Below, piece by piece: positions 1 to 11,870 of a stretch of DNA of 64,000 nt. Both the position numbers and the translations under genes were made by a program. The DNA is from Puffinus mauretanicus (Eukaryota > Chordata > Aves > Procellariiformes > Procellariidae): positions 124,001 through 188,000 of the forward strand of contig JAJKFH010001217.1 in assembly GCA_023333565.1 (NCBI GenBank), given 5' to 3'. Every line of letters starts with the position of its first letter. Position 1 is the first letter of the stretch. Under the pieces are notes generated by a model. It did not search any database, was not told the origin of the DNA, and saw nothing but the letters and a program-made list of their open reading frames with translations.

Positions 1-3000
1 TTATTTTCAGTTCTGTTTACAAGTATGGCCATTAAAGCACGCCCAATCTTTAATAAAATTGCCCGAATAATAACATAGTAGAATTTTTCCACTGTTTTCC
101 CAATATGTTTTGAGAAAAACACTTATTTACACTGTAAATGCCATAAGAAAGTCTACTTAGTGTAATAGAAATTAATATTTAAGAAACACTGTCAATCAGA
201 AATCTGAACTTTCACCTGAAGATGTATTGAGATCATTAAATCTGAACAAAAGTATGCTTTGAATAATTTGGTAATAGCAGGGCATTCTGTACCGTTTCTG
301 TAAAATCATCTTTTTTCTCTATCACATATAGCTGTGTACTGGAATAGTGGCACAGATCTAATTGAGCAGAAAGACTGCATAATACTATCATTTTGAAAAC
401 TAGTAACTGCTGGTTGCCTCATATCTTCAGTCTTTTTTTACTTTAACCTTGAAAATCTCTTGAAAACGCAGCAAAAAAGCTTTCAAAACTGCTAGCAGCC
501 ATTTCCACGTGGCTAACTCTACAATGTGAGTTTACTCTGTCTCGTTACCTGACATCTCCACTCTATTCAGGGTTCATCAAACACAGCCACTCTTCTGATT
601 AATGCCTAATTTATTATTTGCCTTGCAAATGTTTATCTGCAGGGAGATGAGGTAAATATACTTCAGCTTTGACAAGGACCATGACCACTCTCTCCCTGCC
701 TGATGGAATGGTCAGTTGATGGTGTCCCAGAGGAGTCATACCCTGCCTTAGGTTTCCTAGACAGTCCTCTGAAAGGCAAAGTATCTATTTTTAATGAGCA
801 CAGTGCAAAATCAATTAGCTGGTGGCTTAGAAAAAGAAATTAATAATCACATTTATTTGGCATTTTCATGAGACCCATCAAAAATAACCTTCCATATTAA
901 TCACATGCATTGGTATTTTTCTGCAGGCTGAAGAACCATTTCTTTAAAATAAAAATACAAAAAAAAAATCCCTATATCACTATATCATAGTCTTTCACAT
1001 CACCAACCTGAAAAATGCTATAGCACCGCCAAAAAAAAGCACTCAAGGAAAATACAATTTCAGAAAGAACAGAAAAAGAGAAGATAAGTGTCTGATGTAA
1101 TTCTCTAATGCCATTCAGTTGGGAGACAGCCAACTTCATATGTCATATTATGATATCTCTACTGCAGCAGGCAATTCTTCCCAAAGTGCAATTTGTTATG
1201 AAATTTTCCTTGTACCTGGAAACTAATAGGTCTCAAATCATGACCTCTACTTGTGAAGATTCCTCTAAGCTCACCAATACAACCTTATCTTGGTGGGGAG
1301 GAACACTAAATATTCAAGAATCAAGAAAACAAAAGAAACTTGAACTTCCACAAACAGCACTGTCTTTAGATAATGCTAAAGTATCAACAGTAGGCAAGAA
1401 AAATTCAGGTAGCAAGCAAATTAATTTAAGTTTAATATAGACTTTTTGTATCAGAAAGGTGAAAACTACATCTCTTTTAATATGCATGAGAGAAGCTATG
1501 CTGGATTGATTATTTGCGCTCACGGACATTGTTGCCACTATACCTGTGTGCTATCAGCGGAGGGCAGCTTTAAAGTGCTACTATAACAGTCTCAGTGGCT
1601 CAACAGTCTCCATCATGAGCTGTCAGCAGCAGAAACAAACTCCTCTGTTAGGAATTGCTCCACTGAGATCCAGAACGTACAACAGAAAGAGTTGTGCTTC
1701 GTACCAGCATCTCCTAACTCCTACTTGGCCTGCTGCCTTCTAGGGGCCTAGAATTCAAGGGATGAAACATGCCTGAAAGGATGAGCAAAAGCATTTTTCT
1801 AAAGTTTGGGCTGTTGTTTGAGATCTAATTGCAGAAGGGAATCAGAAGCATACATAAAATCTCTAATTTTCACTATAATTTTCACATTTTCTAGTGAAAA
1901 CTAGAAAGAACATGCATGTATATAAAATGTGTAGGAAAAAAATGAAAATGGCAGATGTGGAAGAATAGAAAAGAGAAAGGAACTGATATATTAAAGCAAG
2001 TTAGTTACCACATGAAAAGAGATTAAAAAGTGAAAAAGGAGAAAAAGGACCTAACCTGAGGAAAATGAACATGTGTGCAGCCTTCATACCATATACTACC
2101 TACGACTGTGTAAATGTATATTGTACAAGATACAAAGAATAACCAGCACTTAGAATTTCAGTAGGTGTGGAAGCTATCCAAACACTACTGCAATGAGTTT
2201 CATGCAACTGTACCACTTAGCCTGAAAAGCATTCAGACGACTCAGTGCAAATATCGATTCCTCAGTGCAAAGACTCTCTGTACCATTTTTCCACTGATAA
2301 AATGTAGGTCTAAAAGGCAACTTTCACATTCCATTAGTGTATTCATACGTTTGTCTTTGGAGAGGCACAATTTTGTTGAACTACTGACCACTACTACATT
2401 TGTTTCTTAATCCATTATAAGCAGGACCAGAGATATAGGCCTGTGGTAAAAGAACATGATCGTTCCCAAAACCACTGCCTCCATTATCTCTCCTTGTTTC
2501 AGAGTAAGTGGCATGCAGGGAGCTGAGTGCTCTGCCCTCTCCTGTGCTTGCTGCAGGAGATCTTGAGAAACAGACCAGAGAAAAGTCTCAGCAGGATGCA
2601 TATTTCAGGTAAAAGTTTAAAATAAACGTAAGTGTACTGTCAAAACAGTAATTGAGGTTTGAAGAGAGTACATCTAAAACACCCTTTGAAAAGGTCCACT
2701 CAATCTAGAGCTTCTGGGAGGAGTGGCAAGGAAAGCAGTAAAGCGGAGAATACAGTTGATTGGAGATAAGCCAGATGTGCTTTGCACTGTAAAGCTAACA
2801 CTTACATCTATGTCCAAGTCATTCCTTGGGTCTCTTTTTTTCCTGTAGCCTCACTCTCATCTCAGCTTCCAGAAGCAGGAGGAAGTGACAGCTGTGAATG
2901 TAATGCACAACCAGATTCATTGGTCCTCAGTATGCACCACTGAAATCAAAGTTTTACCTGTGATTTCATAGGAGCAGGACAAAGTGTTTTGCATAATGAC

Positions 3001-4680
3001 CTGTAGCTATTACAAGATATTAATTCATGAGAAATACATATGTATACCTAGTATACATCTATGTAGTGTAAAATAAGGCTTTCAAGATCTAAAGTTTAGC
3101 TTAAGTCTGTGTGTTCTGGACTGGCAGGTTAAATACCTAACACAAACACAAAGTACACACTCACAGTTTGCTGTCTGATTAACTTTCGGGGTAGTATTCA
3201 GAAGAAATTCCAACCCAGGACTCCTAGAAGGAGCTAGGCATAAACTTCAACAGACTTTTTAGCTTATAAATTTGGTATGTATCTCCACTGTTTTGAAGTT
3301 CTGCAGAAAAGCTCTCTTTTTTTTTTCAGGGAGAACCACATGAAAATACAGTCCCTTGAAGCTTAATTCCCAATTAGATTACCAGTGACTTCTAGCAACA
3401 GTCAGTAACTTTCCCAGGGCTAATTTCTATGCAGGCTGAAGAATACTCTGTACAGTATATGTCAGTGTCTGAGGCGGGACACTCTGGCCTAGTTATTCAG
3501 ACATCATATATGTAACTAGTCCTGACAACTGCTGATTATATCTTTTTTAAAGCACTGCTGCCTTTTTTTTGTTTGCCAGTTATCCTCTGGTGTATATGCC
3601 AATGCAGACAATGTCCCATCACTGTAATTGTCACTCAGCTGTCTGTCAGTGATGAGAAGAAAAGGGTGACAGCCTTGACATCCCACCAATCATCCTTCTG
3701 GAAAATTGATATCGTCCTCCCCAGTAAACAACAGCTAAAGAATCGACCAGCCTTGCCGGCACGTCCCTGAACAATCAGCTTCCATTAAGGGCAGAAGCCA
3801 CACATTTATCCCACCGTACTCCAATCAATAGTACGCTGACTTATTCTACGTTCAAGCGTGCCACTGCTCAAGGTCTGCATTTAGCACAGGCTACCTTTCA
3901 AACACTTTCCAGGTCTTTCAAACTTAAATGTAGGAAGCAGCTTTTGGGGCCTTTGTGAAGTCCTCTATTTTCATGTAAAATATCTTACTCCCATCAATTT
4001 GGCATATTTACTTCAGTTCACATGAAGCTTAGCAGATTTATTTTCTTGATTAAATGTTATTTTCTTTAACAGTGAAATTAAGTCATGGTATGTAAAATCA
4101 CTACATTTTTTTACTACTTATCCCTTGTAGGCTTACATTTATATATAGCCATGCTTTAGAGGAAATTTATGCATTTTTTTAAAAAACTGGCCTTATTTAA
4201 AATTAACTACAATGTGTTTACATACTGAAAATGCTGTCTGGCAATCAGAACAGTTTGTTAAACACGAAGTCCACAACCATTTATACATCACCCAGTAACC
4301 TAAAATTGTAGACAATTAGCCTGGTAAAACAGTAAAATGATTGCAAGCTGGCACATATACAATCTTTCAAGATAAGAAAACCGGTTATTCACAACTCTTG
4401 GGACATGAATCTTCTAAGACAAAATTCCTCAACATGGGAGCAAGAAAATAGTGGTCGGTAGGCTCACTTCACAACTTGCAAAAAAATTGCAAATCTGCAA
4501 CTGCAGTTGTAGATTAGTACTTCACGCTATTGCTTGACATGAGGTGCTAAGTCAGCAGCTGTTAGTGTCTCATTCATAAACATCTCTTCTATAGAGAAGT
4601 CATCTAGAAATCAGTTAGGGCTACTATAGTACCAAATCTCCTACACAGACTGCAGGAGGCATGACTATGCTGCCCACTGC
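1..4680. other. AT-rich noncoding DNA, nothing recognised
   Basis: Unique-looking AT-rich sequence with no interspersed repeat I can name. The short open frames (for example at 1108-1440 and 2165-2410) have no domain, no repeat in their residue pattern and no splice context, so I treat them as chance. A pyrimidine run followed by CAG near 3310-3330 resembles a splice acceptor, but every frame after it closes within a few codons. It is consistent with intergenic or intronic vertebrate DNA. Confidence 0.6.
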
Positions 4681-5142
4681 CTTAACATTCATAAAGCCAG
4701 AGGCCCTCCATTTCTAATTTTGTAGCTTGACTCTCACTTGTAACCTTGTGACTTTTCATCAGCACACAGCCCGAGGATACCGTGGCAGTGCTTTTCCTAC
4801 CATCCCAAGTGCTCTTCTCACCGCCTTGTGCTGGCAGATTCTGACCACTATCATGGTGGTTTCTTGTGACTGGCACAGATGCCTGAATCACTCTCCGCCT
4901 CTTGGCTTTTAGCCTGCAAGTCCAGGCGAAGGTGTCCTCACCGTTCCGTCCATGTCTTTTAGCTTAGAACTTCAGCACACTGCAGATAGCGTCACAAATC
5001 CAGTGGGCAGGTTCCTATCATGTTTGTGCACACAAAGCTTAGCCACCAACCAACATGCAAGATCTGCACCGGATCACACACGCTCTCACCGCTGCTACCA
5101 GTATCGCAAGCAGAAACACCCCCTCAGGAGTTTGAGCGGGTG

Positions 5143-5226
5143 CCCATATACTTACTGTGAGAAAAGTGCTTGGGGAAAAGAAACCAGCTGGTGCATCGCA
5201 GAGCACACCTGGCCAAGGACACACTT
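5143..5226 (+). pseudogene. possible decayed C2H2 zinc-finger remnant
   Basis: One frame reads CPYTYCEKSAWGK, and the next frame, entered at 5161 after a TGA at 5158-5160, reads EKCLGKRNQLVHRRAH. Joined by eye these resemble the C2H2 pattern (aromatic, Cys, Cys, hydrophobic, Leu, His, three residues, His). The two halves lie in different frames, the Cys spacing is irregular, and the linker after the second His (LAKDTLYF) is only loosely like the usual TGEKPY. No second finger is visible on either side. If real, it is a frameshifted fragment of one finger; it may equally be chance. Confidence 0.18.
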
Positions 5227-5326
5227 TACTTCTCTTCCGAGGCAGCTACTAGGAAGAGGTCTTTCCTTCTCCCTCTCTGTCGCTCTTTTCTTCTCCTTAG
5301 TTTGTGGTTTTTTTGGGTTTCTGGTT

Positions 5327-5336
5327 CCCCCCCCCC
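5327..5336 (+). repeat. poly-C run (C10)
   Basis: Ten consecutive C follow a T/G-rich stretch and precede AG. Length in the true genome may vary because homopolymers are error-prone in sequencing. Confidence 0.85.
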
Positions 5337-5415
5337 AGATAAGTTTGAAGTTGATGTATACTATCAGCTACAGACCCCACTATTAAAGCTTTGTGCACAT
5401 AAGCGTGCCTGAACA

Positions 5416-8400
5416 TCCTTTGTGCACCATCACCAACAACTACTGACAGCAGATAAAATGACAACTGTTCATTACCAGAGCAGAAATAAGATTTTCTGAA
5501 AGTACAAGGAGCAGAATTTGAATTTCCAAACTATCATCATGATCACAACATTATGTCTCCACATAAAATGTTACTATAAAACTACAGCAATCATTTATGT
5601 GATGGGAGACCTTCATTATTATTTGCAGTGCGAAGACCCTCCACCATTATTTGAACTTGGGAACCTTAAATTCTGCATAGATATCGATAAACACAAAAGG
5701 AGGCTTATTCTGTCTGCAACAACTTTTGGCATTCTAAAGAAGCATATTAGCATTAATAACTACATTCTTAAATTCAATTTTTTAAGAAAATTTAAGGCTT
5801 ATGATAGGTTTCCTTTGTTTGGGGGTCTAGACACTACTGGTGTAATGTGTAAACCATTAGGGAGTTCACTGTCCCCTTCACTTTGCTAAATGGACACAAT
5901 CAATACCTTAATGGGAATGTTTGGAAGCATCCATAGGCAGACCAAATTGGCACATTACAACATTTTTTCCAGCCTGTGCATTAAGTTCATTAACTTTTCT
6001 CATTTGAATTACAAATTTCATTTCTCTGATCAAGATGAAGACATGGCTCTCATTTACAAGCTCAGATTTTTGCTGTGTTAATGTTTTACAGGGAACGATA
6101 AAGTTAATGCAGCGGAGAGACATCATGTCACCCCTATTGGTAGACAATTATAGATAAGGTTCCAAATTCCAATAATCCTGATGGGAGGCACACAGGAACT
6201 TCCATAGAAGAATGACAAAAATATTAAGCAGAGAGGCCAAAAGGCTAATCAACCCTCTTAGAAACATATTCACGCTTGTCACAACAAGAGCACATTCTAC
6301 AAAACCAAAATGTGTTATTTAATTTAATTTCACTTAATGAGGAAACACAGCCCCATTCTCCTTCACATTGATCATTAAATTGCTAATTAAAACCTTTTAG
6401 AAAGGTTTAAAGTTTAAACGAAACACTTCTCTAATTTTATTATATGGAACTTAGGAGAGTTAATAAAACTTTGGAAGAGAATTGTATCTTACCAAAACTT
6501 CCTTCTAACTTCATCAGTTCAGATAAAATATAGGGTTATGCACTAAGCCACAGGACACCTCTTCCAAGAAAGTTTAAAACAGTCTTTCAAGAATGTGTTA
6601 ACATATTTCAGTTAAGAACCAAAATATCAGCCTGGGTGTTTTTCACCTTGAATTCAAGAAATAAGCCTGGGCAAACTCCATGCACAGAACCATTTATGAA
6701 TTCAGGAGTTACTAAAAGAAGAATGGATATTAAAATCTTACTCAGAGTTTGTCAGTGAAATAGAAATAGACAGAAGTGATATTCAGGCACTTAATTTGGA
6801 AGTAACTCTCATCTTTTTGGTTTTCCTTCAGAAGCAGCAAACAGAAAATGCTGTTAAATTCCAATATTCATTTCTCATTTCAGTAAGCATACACATTCCT
6901 CTTCAAGGCCATGCTATAACAAGATGACGTTCGATTATGTTAAACTAACGGCAGCTGCAACAATATCTCCCCAAATACCTCAGTAATTCTCTAACACTTT
7001 CAATACTGCCTCTGAGGCTACAATTCTATAATTACTAATAGCAGATCCATGTTCCTGCTCACAGTATGCATTTGCTCCAGATCAGCATGGGGACACACAG
7101 GCAGATTGCTGCTAACTCCACTACAGCACACGATATGAAGTCTGCGCTGGCCGTGGGCTTTCATGCCAACTGTGGGGAGACTGACAACATGGCATAATGC
7201 CTGCTGCTGTCATGTTCACCTATCAAAAATGTTTGGATAAATCTGAATTAGCAGCATAAATTTATACCTAATCTGCACTTTTCTGTCATGTGGCACCAGA
7301 GTTTTTGAACCAATAAGAGGGACCCTCTTACCATCAAACTTGTAGCTCTCTCTTCTTGGTGCCTCGTACATCCAAAGAGCATATGTAAAACTCCTTTCCT
7401 AAACATCGATGGAGAATCCATAAGTGTCTTCTCCTGAGGTTAAGCACTGTGACTTTCAGGCAGCCTGTCTTGAGGGTTGATAGGAAATGGGTCCTCCACA
7501 CATATGTTCACGTGTATAAAAGACCTGTCACAACCTAGTCCAATGTGAGTAACTACCAAATACTGTATATAGCAGTATCAAGGAAGGTTAATTTGTTCAG
7601 AAAAATCACACTTGACTGCTCTCTCACACTCTCTTTCATAATCAAGGGTACTAATTTTGAATTTAATTTTAATTTCAAAGTAGCTAGACTGGCCCCATTT
7701 AAATTCAGAACAAGAGGTATTTAAGATCATCTCCTATTGTGACTAATAAACTTTGGCTCCCTTAACACAGATGCATGGAGGCGTAGGGGGAGAGACAGAG
7801 GGAGACAAATGTCAGTGGAAATTAATCTGCATGGGACCGCATACTGTTCAAAATCAGAATTTCAGTAGGAATAAGTGAACTTTGTTAATTGATTATAGAT
7901 TTTTTAAATATATGGCATTATAAAATGCAGAGCATAGGGCATTATACTGCAATGTAAGTTACTCCGCTGTTACACATTCTGTCTATTTTAAGTTGGTGGA
8001 TTAATAAGTGATGAAAATCCCAAGACCTCAGCTGGTTTTATTATATTTTCTGACTAGTGGGAATGGTCAATTCTCACTCATATAATATTCATGGGTGTTT
8101 GATTTTTAATGGGGAGTTACATTTGCAGGCTTTTGTGCAGGTTCTTCATTCCCAGAGAGTCCATTTGAAGACAGAGAAAATGGCTGGACGCCTTTAAAAC
8201 AATTAAGATGAAGCTAACATGTATAACACAAATAAAGGGAATAGGGAGACCAAGGATTAAAAGGATATCCACTGTAAGTTTGAGGAGTTACCTACCTATA
8301 GCATTACCCAATGTTCTCCTACCCATATATAGCTATGCATATGTATTTAAGGAGGGCTGCTTAGGTGAGCTGCTTTTTTTTCAAATGGAAGAATACAAGA

Positions 8401-11400
8401 TAACAGACATACACTTGCATCAAAGTTACAACTAGCACGATGTAGAAGAAATATTTCCACTCTGCCTTTGCAAATCCTCCTCTTTCTTTCCATTAAAGTT
8501 ACACTGAAAATTATCACCTTCACTAAACAAAATATAAATTAATACAATTAACTAATGTAAATATTTACAGGTATACCACCATATGAAGGATTTGTTTGAC
8601 CAAAAGAAATAATTGAAAATCCTTCATGGTAAAGAACTTATGTCAAACATTTTTTCAACAGGATTTAGAAAAGATTTAAGCCTCAGGAGAAAAATTATAG
8701 GAACTGACCAAGGGTGTTTGTTGTGTTTTCTATCTAGAATCCATTAAAAAAAAAATCAAAAAAATCTACAACAAAAAGAACATGAGCAAAATATTATATG
8801 AGGATGCATACAAGATTGTTTTCAGAAATAAGGGAATATTTCATTATTCTCAAGGTATTGCATTTTTTTTTTCTTTTAAACAAAGAAAACCACCACACAC
8901 CAGAAACAATACTCCTTTTGAATTGCTTGTAGCTTTTTTTAAAATCTGCATAGGCTTTTTACATTATTGCTCCCAGCTCCCCATGAAAAGGCCAAAGCCT
9001 TCAATAATAAATCTCTTTAGTAATTATCAGTTAAGTTAGAAACATTACAAAGGAAAAATTCATGGTAGCATGTAACCTACTCAACAAGTGGTTCCAACAA
9101 AGCAAAGTACATGATCCTCATTTCACTGCCCAGTATACAGAGGTGTGCAGTAGTGATTTATTTGAGTTACATGGCAAAACACATAGGCATTTTTTCTGGC
9201 CCACTTGAGCCTTCAAAACAGAGTTCAGGGCCGGAACCAGACAAGAACCCAGGTATCTTCTTGCACTGAGCTTACTCAGGAGAAAAGAGGAAAATACTGA
9301 CTCTTAAAACATCCCCAAATCATCATATACTTGTGATGTGTTAATTGAGATCAGGGGGAGGTAAACTATGAATTTTCTATACAAGACTGCATTCGTAAGC
9401 TTATCATATTTGGTAAATTAACTCTAATAGCATTCCCTGTCAATTGTGTGTCTATATTTAAGTTCTTTTACATTGCTCCATTAGCAAATGAAGCATTATA
9501 AAATTATGCTGGGTTAGCGCTTTCATGCAAGGAACAACTCTGTGATATAGATACAAAAATCCAATTCAAAATACATAATTATTATTATGACCATCATGTG
9601 TTATGGTTTTTTTTTCCCCTCAAATCCTAAATAAACAGCTCAAAGCCTCTGGGACCTGCATGCCCTAGACAGTCACGCTTCCCTGGCTTTCTGAAGCCAA
9701 CCTCTTTCAAAGATCACGTGCTACAATGCTATGTGAAGTAGACTTCTAATTATCAGGCTCTCCCAGTCCAGAGCACTCTTTCTTTTACTTGTGTAATCAG
9801 TTAACCATTCAATCACATAAGATGCTTTAATAATATTTTACATGGCCATAATTTTTTAAGAAACTGAGTAACCCATACATTTCATCATCTGCTGAGAAAA
9901 GAAAGTATATACTGGAGTGATTTCAGCCCAGAGGAGAGTTATGTCTAACTTGCACTTTTTAGTTAGCCATTGCTAACATGTTACTGCTGTGCAACTGCAT
10001 GATAAATATCTGCAGAGTATTCATTTACATTTCTGAAAATGTATTCTTCTCTATACATTCATTTCTTAGAACTTCTGCCCTTGATGCCCACTGTGCCCTC
10101 CGGACGATCCCGAGCAGGTTTTTTTGGTGTTTCTCCTGTGTTTTGGCTGAAGAAAGTCGCAGGACATTGTGGAAAACCGTGTCATCCAACTGATCTTTCA
10201 GTCAGGTGGGCTGAAAGATTGGAATATGATGCAACAAAACAAATAATCACAAAAATATCTACTGCAAACTATGATCATTATGCCAATTAAATTCCTATTA
10301 AACTGTATTTTAGAAGCTTTTTATCCTTTAAGACCATGTAAAGACTGCTCCCTAGAACAACTTCTGTGAGTGCTAGCTACTGTGGACAAAAAGGGATTAA
10401 AAAGAAAAGAAATTCTTTTTTTGCCTATCCTTCCAGCAGACCCTGGAGAATACATTTCACGCTGAAGAACTTGCCAGAGTCTCTTGAACTCAGAGTATAA
10501 AGCAGGATTTTAATGGAAAATTAAATTTCACTCCAAGCAGTGAGCTACAAATTGATATTTTCTCTTATTCAAAAACTCATACACAAAGTTGGGGTGTACA
10601 ATTTGCATTTAAACTACAAAATTACCGTCCCCCCTCTAAGCAGTCAGATTCTAGGGGAACCTAAGACTGATTTTATAATCTCTGGGTGTTAGCCTATTAA
10701 TTCAGGCACCCAAAGTCAGATTGTATGAAACCTTCACAGTATTTCCCGTTAGAAAATCTGCCCAACTCCCATAACACTGGTTCTTTTCAAAAGAGAAGTC
10801 TATGATGTGCCAGGCTTTTTACTTGGCTTTCCTTACGCTTGTCTTCCCTCTCTCTCCCCTTTTCTAATCATTTCACATCAAATCCTGAACCATCAAAGAC
10901 ACATAATACTTAAAACTAATCCTTCTCAGATATTTTAAAACTTAAAGCCGCACACCACTCTCCCAAGATGGCACCTAAAACACATCCAAGAACTGGATTT
11001 CCATCCAGGTCATATTATGACAGCTGAAAATGCACAGAACTACTTGTGTACTCATGTTTCGTTAGTACCAATACCTTTCTGAACCAGAAACACTATGTCA
11101 AATCATGCATTTGCATGCTATAGGTGATAGTAGATGCTATGTGAGTAAATTAGAGTTGAATTACTCCTGAATTTTGAGTTATCAAAGAGTTACTAAATTT
11201 ATTTTCCCCCTCTTAGAATGACTATAATTTGTTAAAAATACAGAATTTAAAAGTAAGAGAAAAGGCTGCATCGATGGCACTTCTGGGGAGTGTAAAACTC
11301 CTACAGCAGCAAGAATGCGAATGCATAGTTCTGCTTTTCTCATCCATTAACTCATTAATATTCCTATTTCATAAGTCCTGCTCCTGCAAAATAACCATGC

Positions 11401-11430
11401 AACTTGCAAAATACTGAACACATACTTGGG
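5416..11430. other. AT-rich unique noncoding DNA
   Basis: No gene or named repeat is recognised. The open frame at 5518-5889 (123 codons) has no domain and lies in ordinary AT-rich sequence, so I discount it. The short overlapping open frames near 9978-10290 are in two frames of the same DNA with no splice support. Around 7080-7260 the sequence is less AT-rich and retains a few CpG, which could mark a conserved element, but this is only an impression. Confidence 0.55.
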
Positions 11431-11439
11431 TGAACCTAC

Positions 11440-11860
11440 CCAAAAGCTCTGACACCTCGAGTGGCATCAGAGTAGGTGGGAGATTAATAAAACACTACAC
11501 TGTTCAATGCATTGCTGCAAGTTATTTATTCCCATTCTGATACTGCATGCATGAACTGCCACTGTTTGATGAATCACTGAGGAAAATGGGATCTGACAAA
11601 CAGCTCCTCTTTCAGCAGCTGCGTACTATGACAGCATCAATAGAAAAACACATCATTGGTTCTAAAATGCCACATTTTTACCATTTCCATTGAATAAGAC
11701 ATGAAACTCTTTAAGAGAAGCGGCACTATGTTATCATTAAGGCCTGTTGACACTATGGAGGGTGTGCTTTGAACTCTATTCTGTCATCACTCTTAATCTG
11801 CAACTAATCGCATTCCATTCTAAATAGAGGGAAGGGCCGTCTGCACGTTGACAACAGTGC
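11440..11860. promoter_or_regulatory. possible conserved noncoding element
   Basis: This stretch keeps several CpG dinucleotides in otherwise CpG-poor DNA and has no low-complexity sequence. It carries AT-rich homeodomain-type cores such as ATTAATAAAA near 11483 and TATCATTAAGG near 11731. It has no meaningful open frame. Such features are typical of vertebrate conserved enhancers but are not proof; cross-species alignment is needed to decide. Confidence 0.22.
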
Positions 11861-11870
11861 CAGTGATGAA

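Larger units (their letters stand above)
4681..5415. other. GC-richer patch, function unknown
   Basis: This patch has visibly more G+C than its flanks, and open frames occur on both strands (4952-5386 plus, 5039-5224 minus). It ends in a CT-rich stretch and a C10 run at 5327-5336 followed by AG. The only protein-like trace is C2H2-finger-like and split over two frames (see 5143-5226). Otherwise I cannot identify it. It could be an old exon, a decayed mobile element or a regulatory block. Both-strand openness probably reflects the base composition. Confidence 0.35.

Noticed and set aside
3308..3345. Splice-acceptor-like T-run ending in CAG
   Set aside because: All frames after it stop within a few codons and no donor is near.
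5518..5889. 123-codon open frame on the plus strand
   Set aside because: No domain, no splice context, AT-rich composition like its flanks; chance is the simplest reading.
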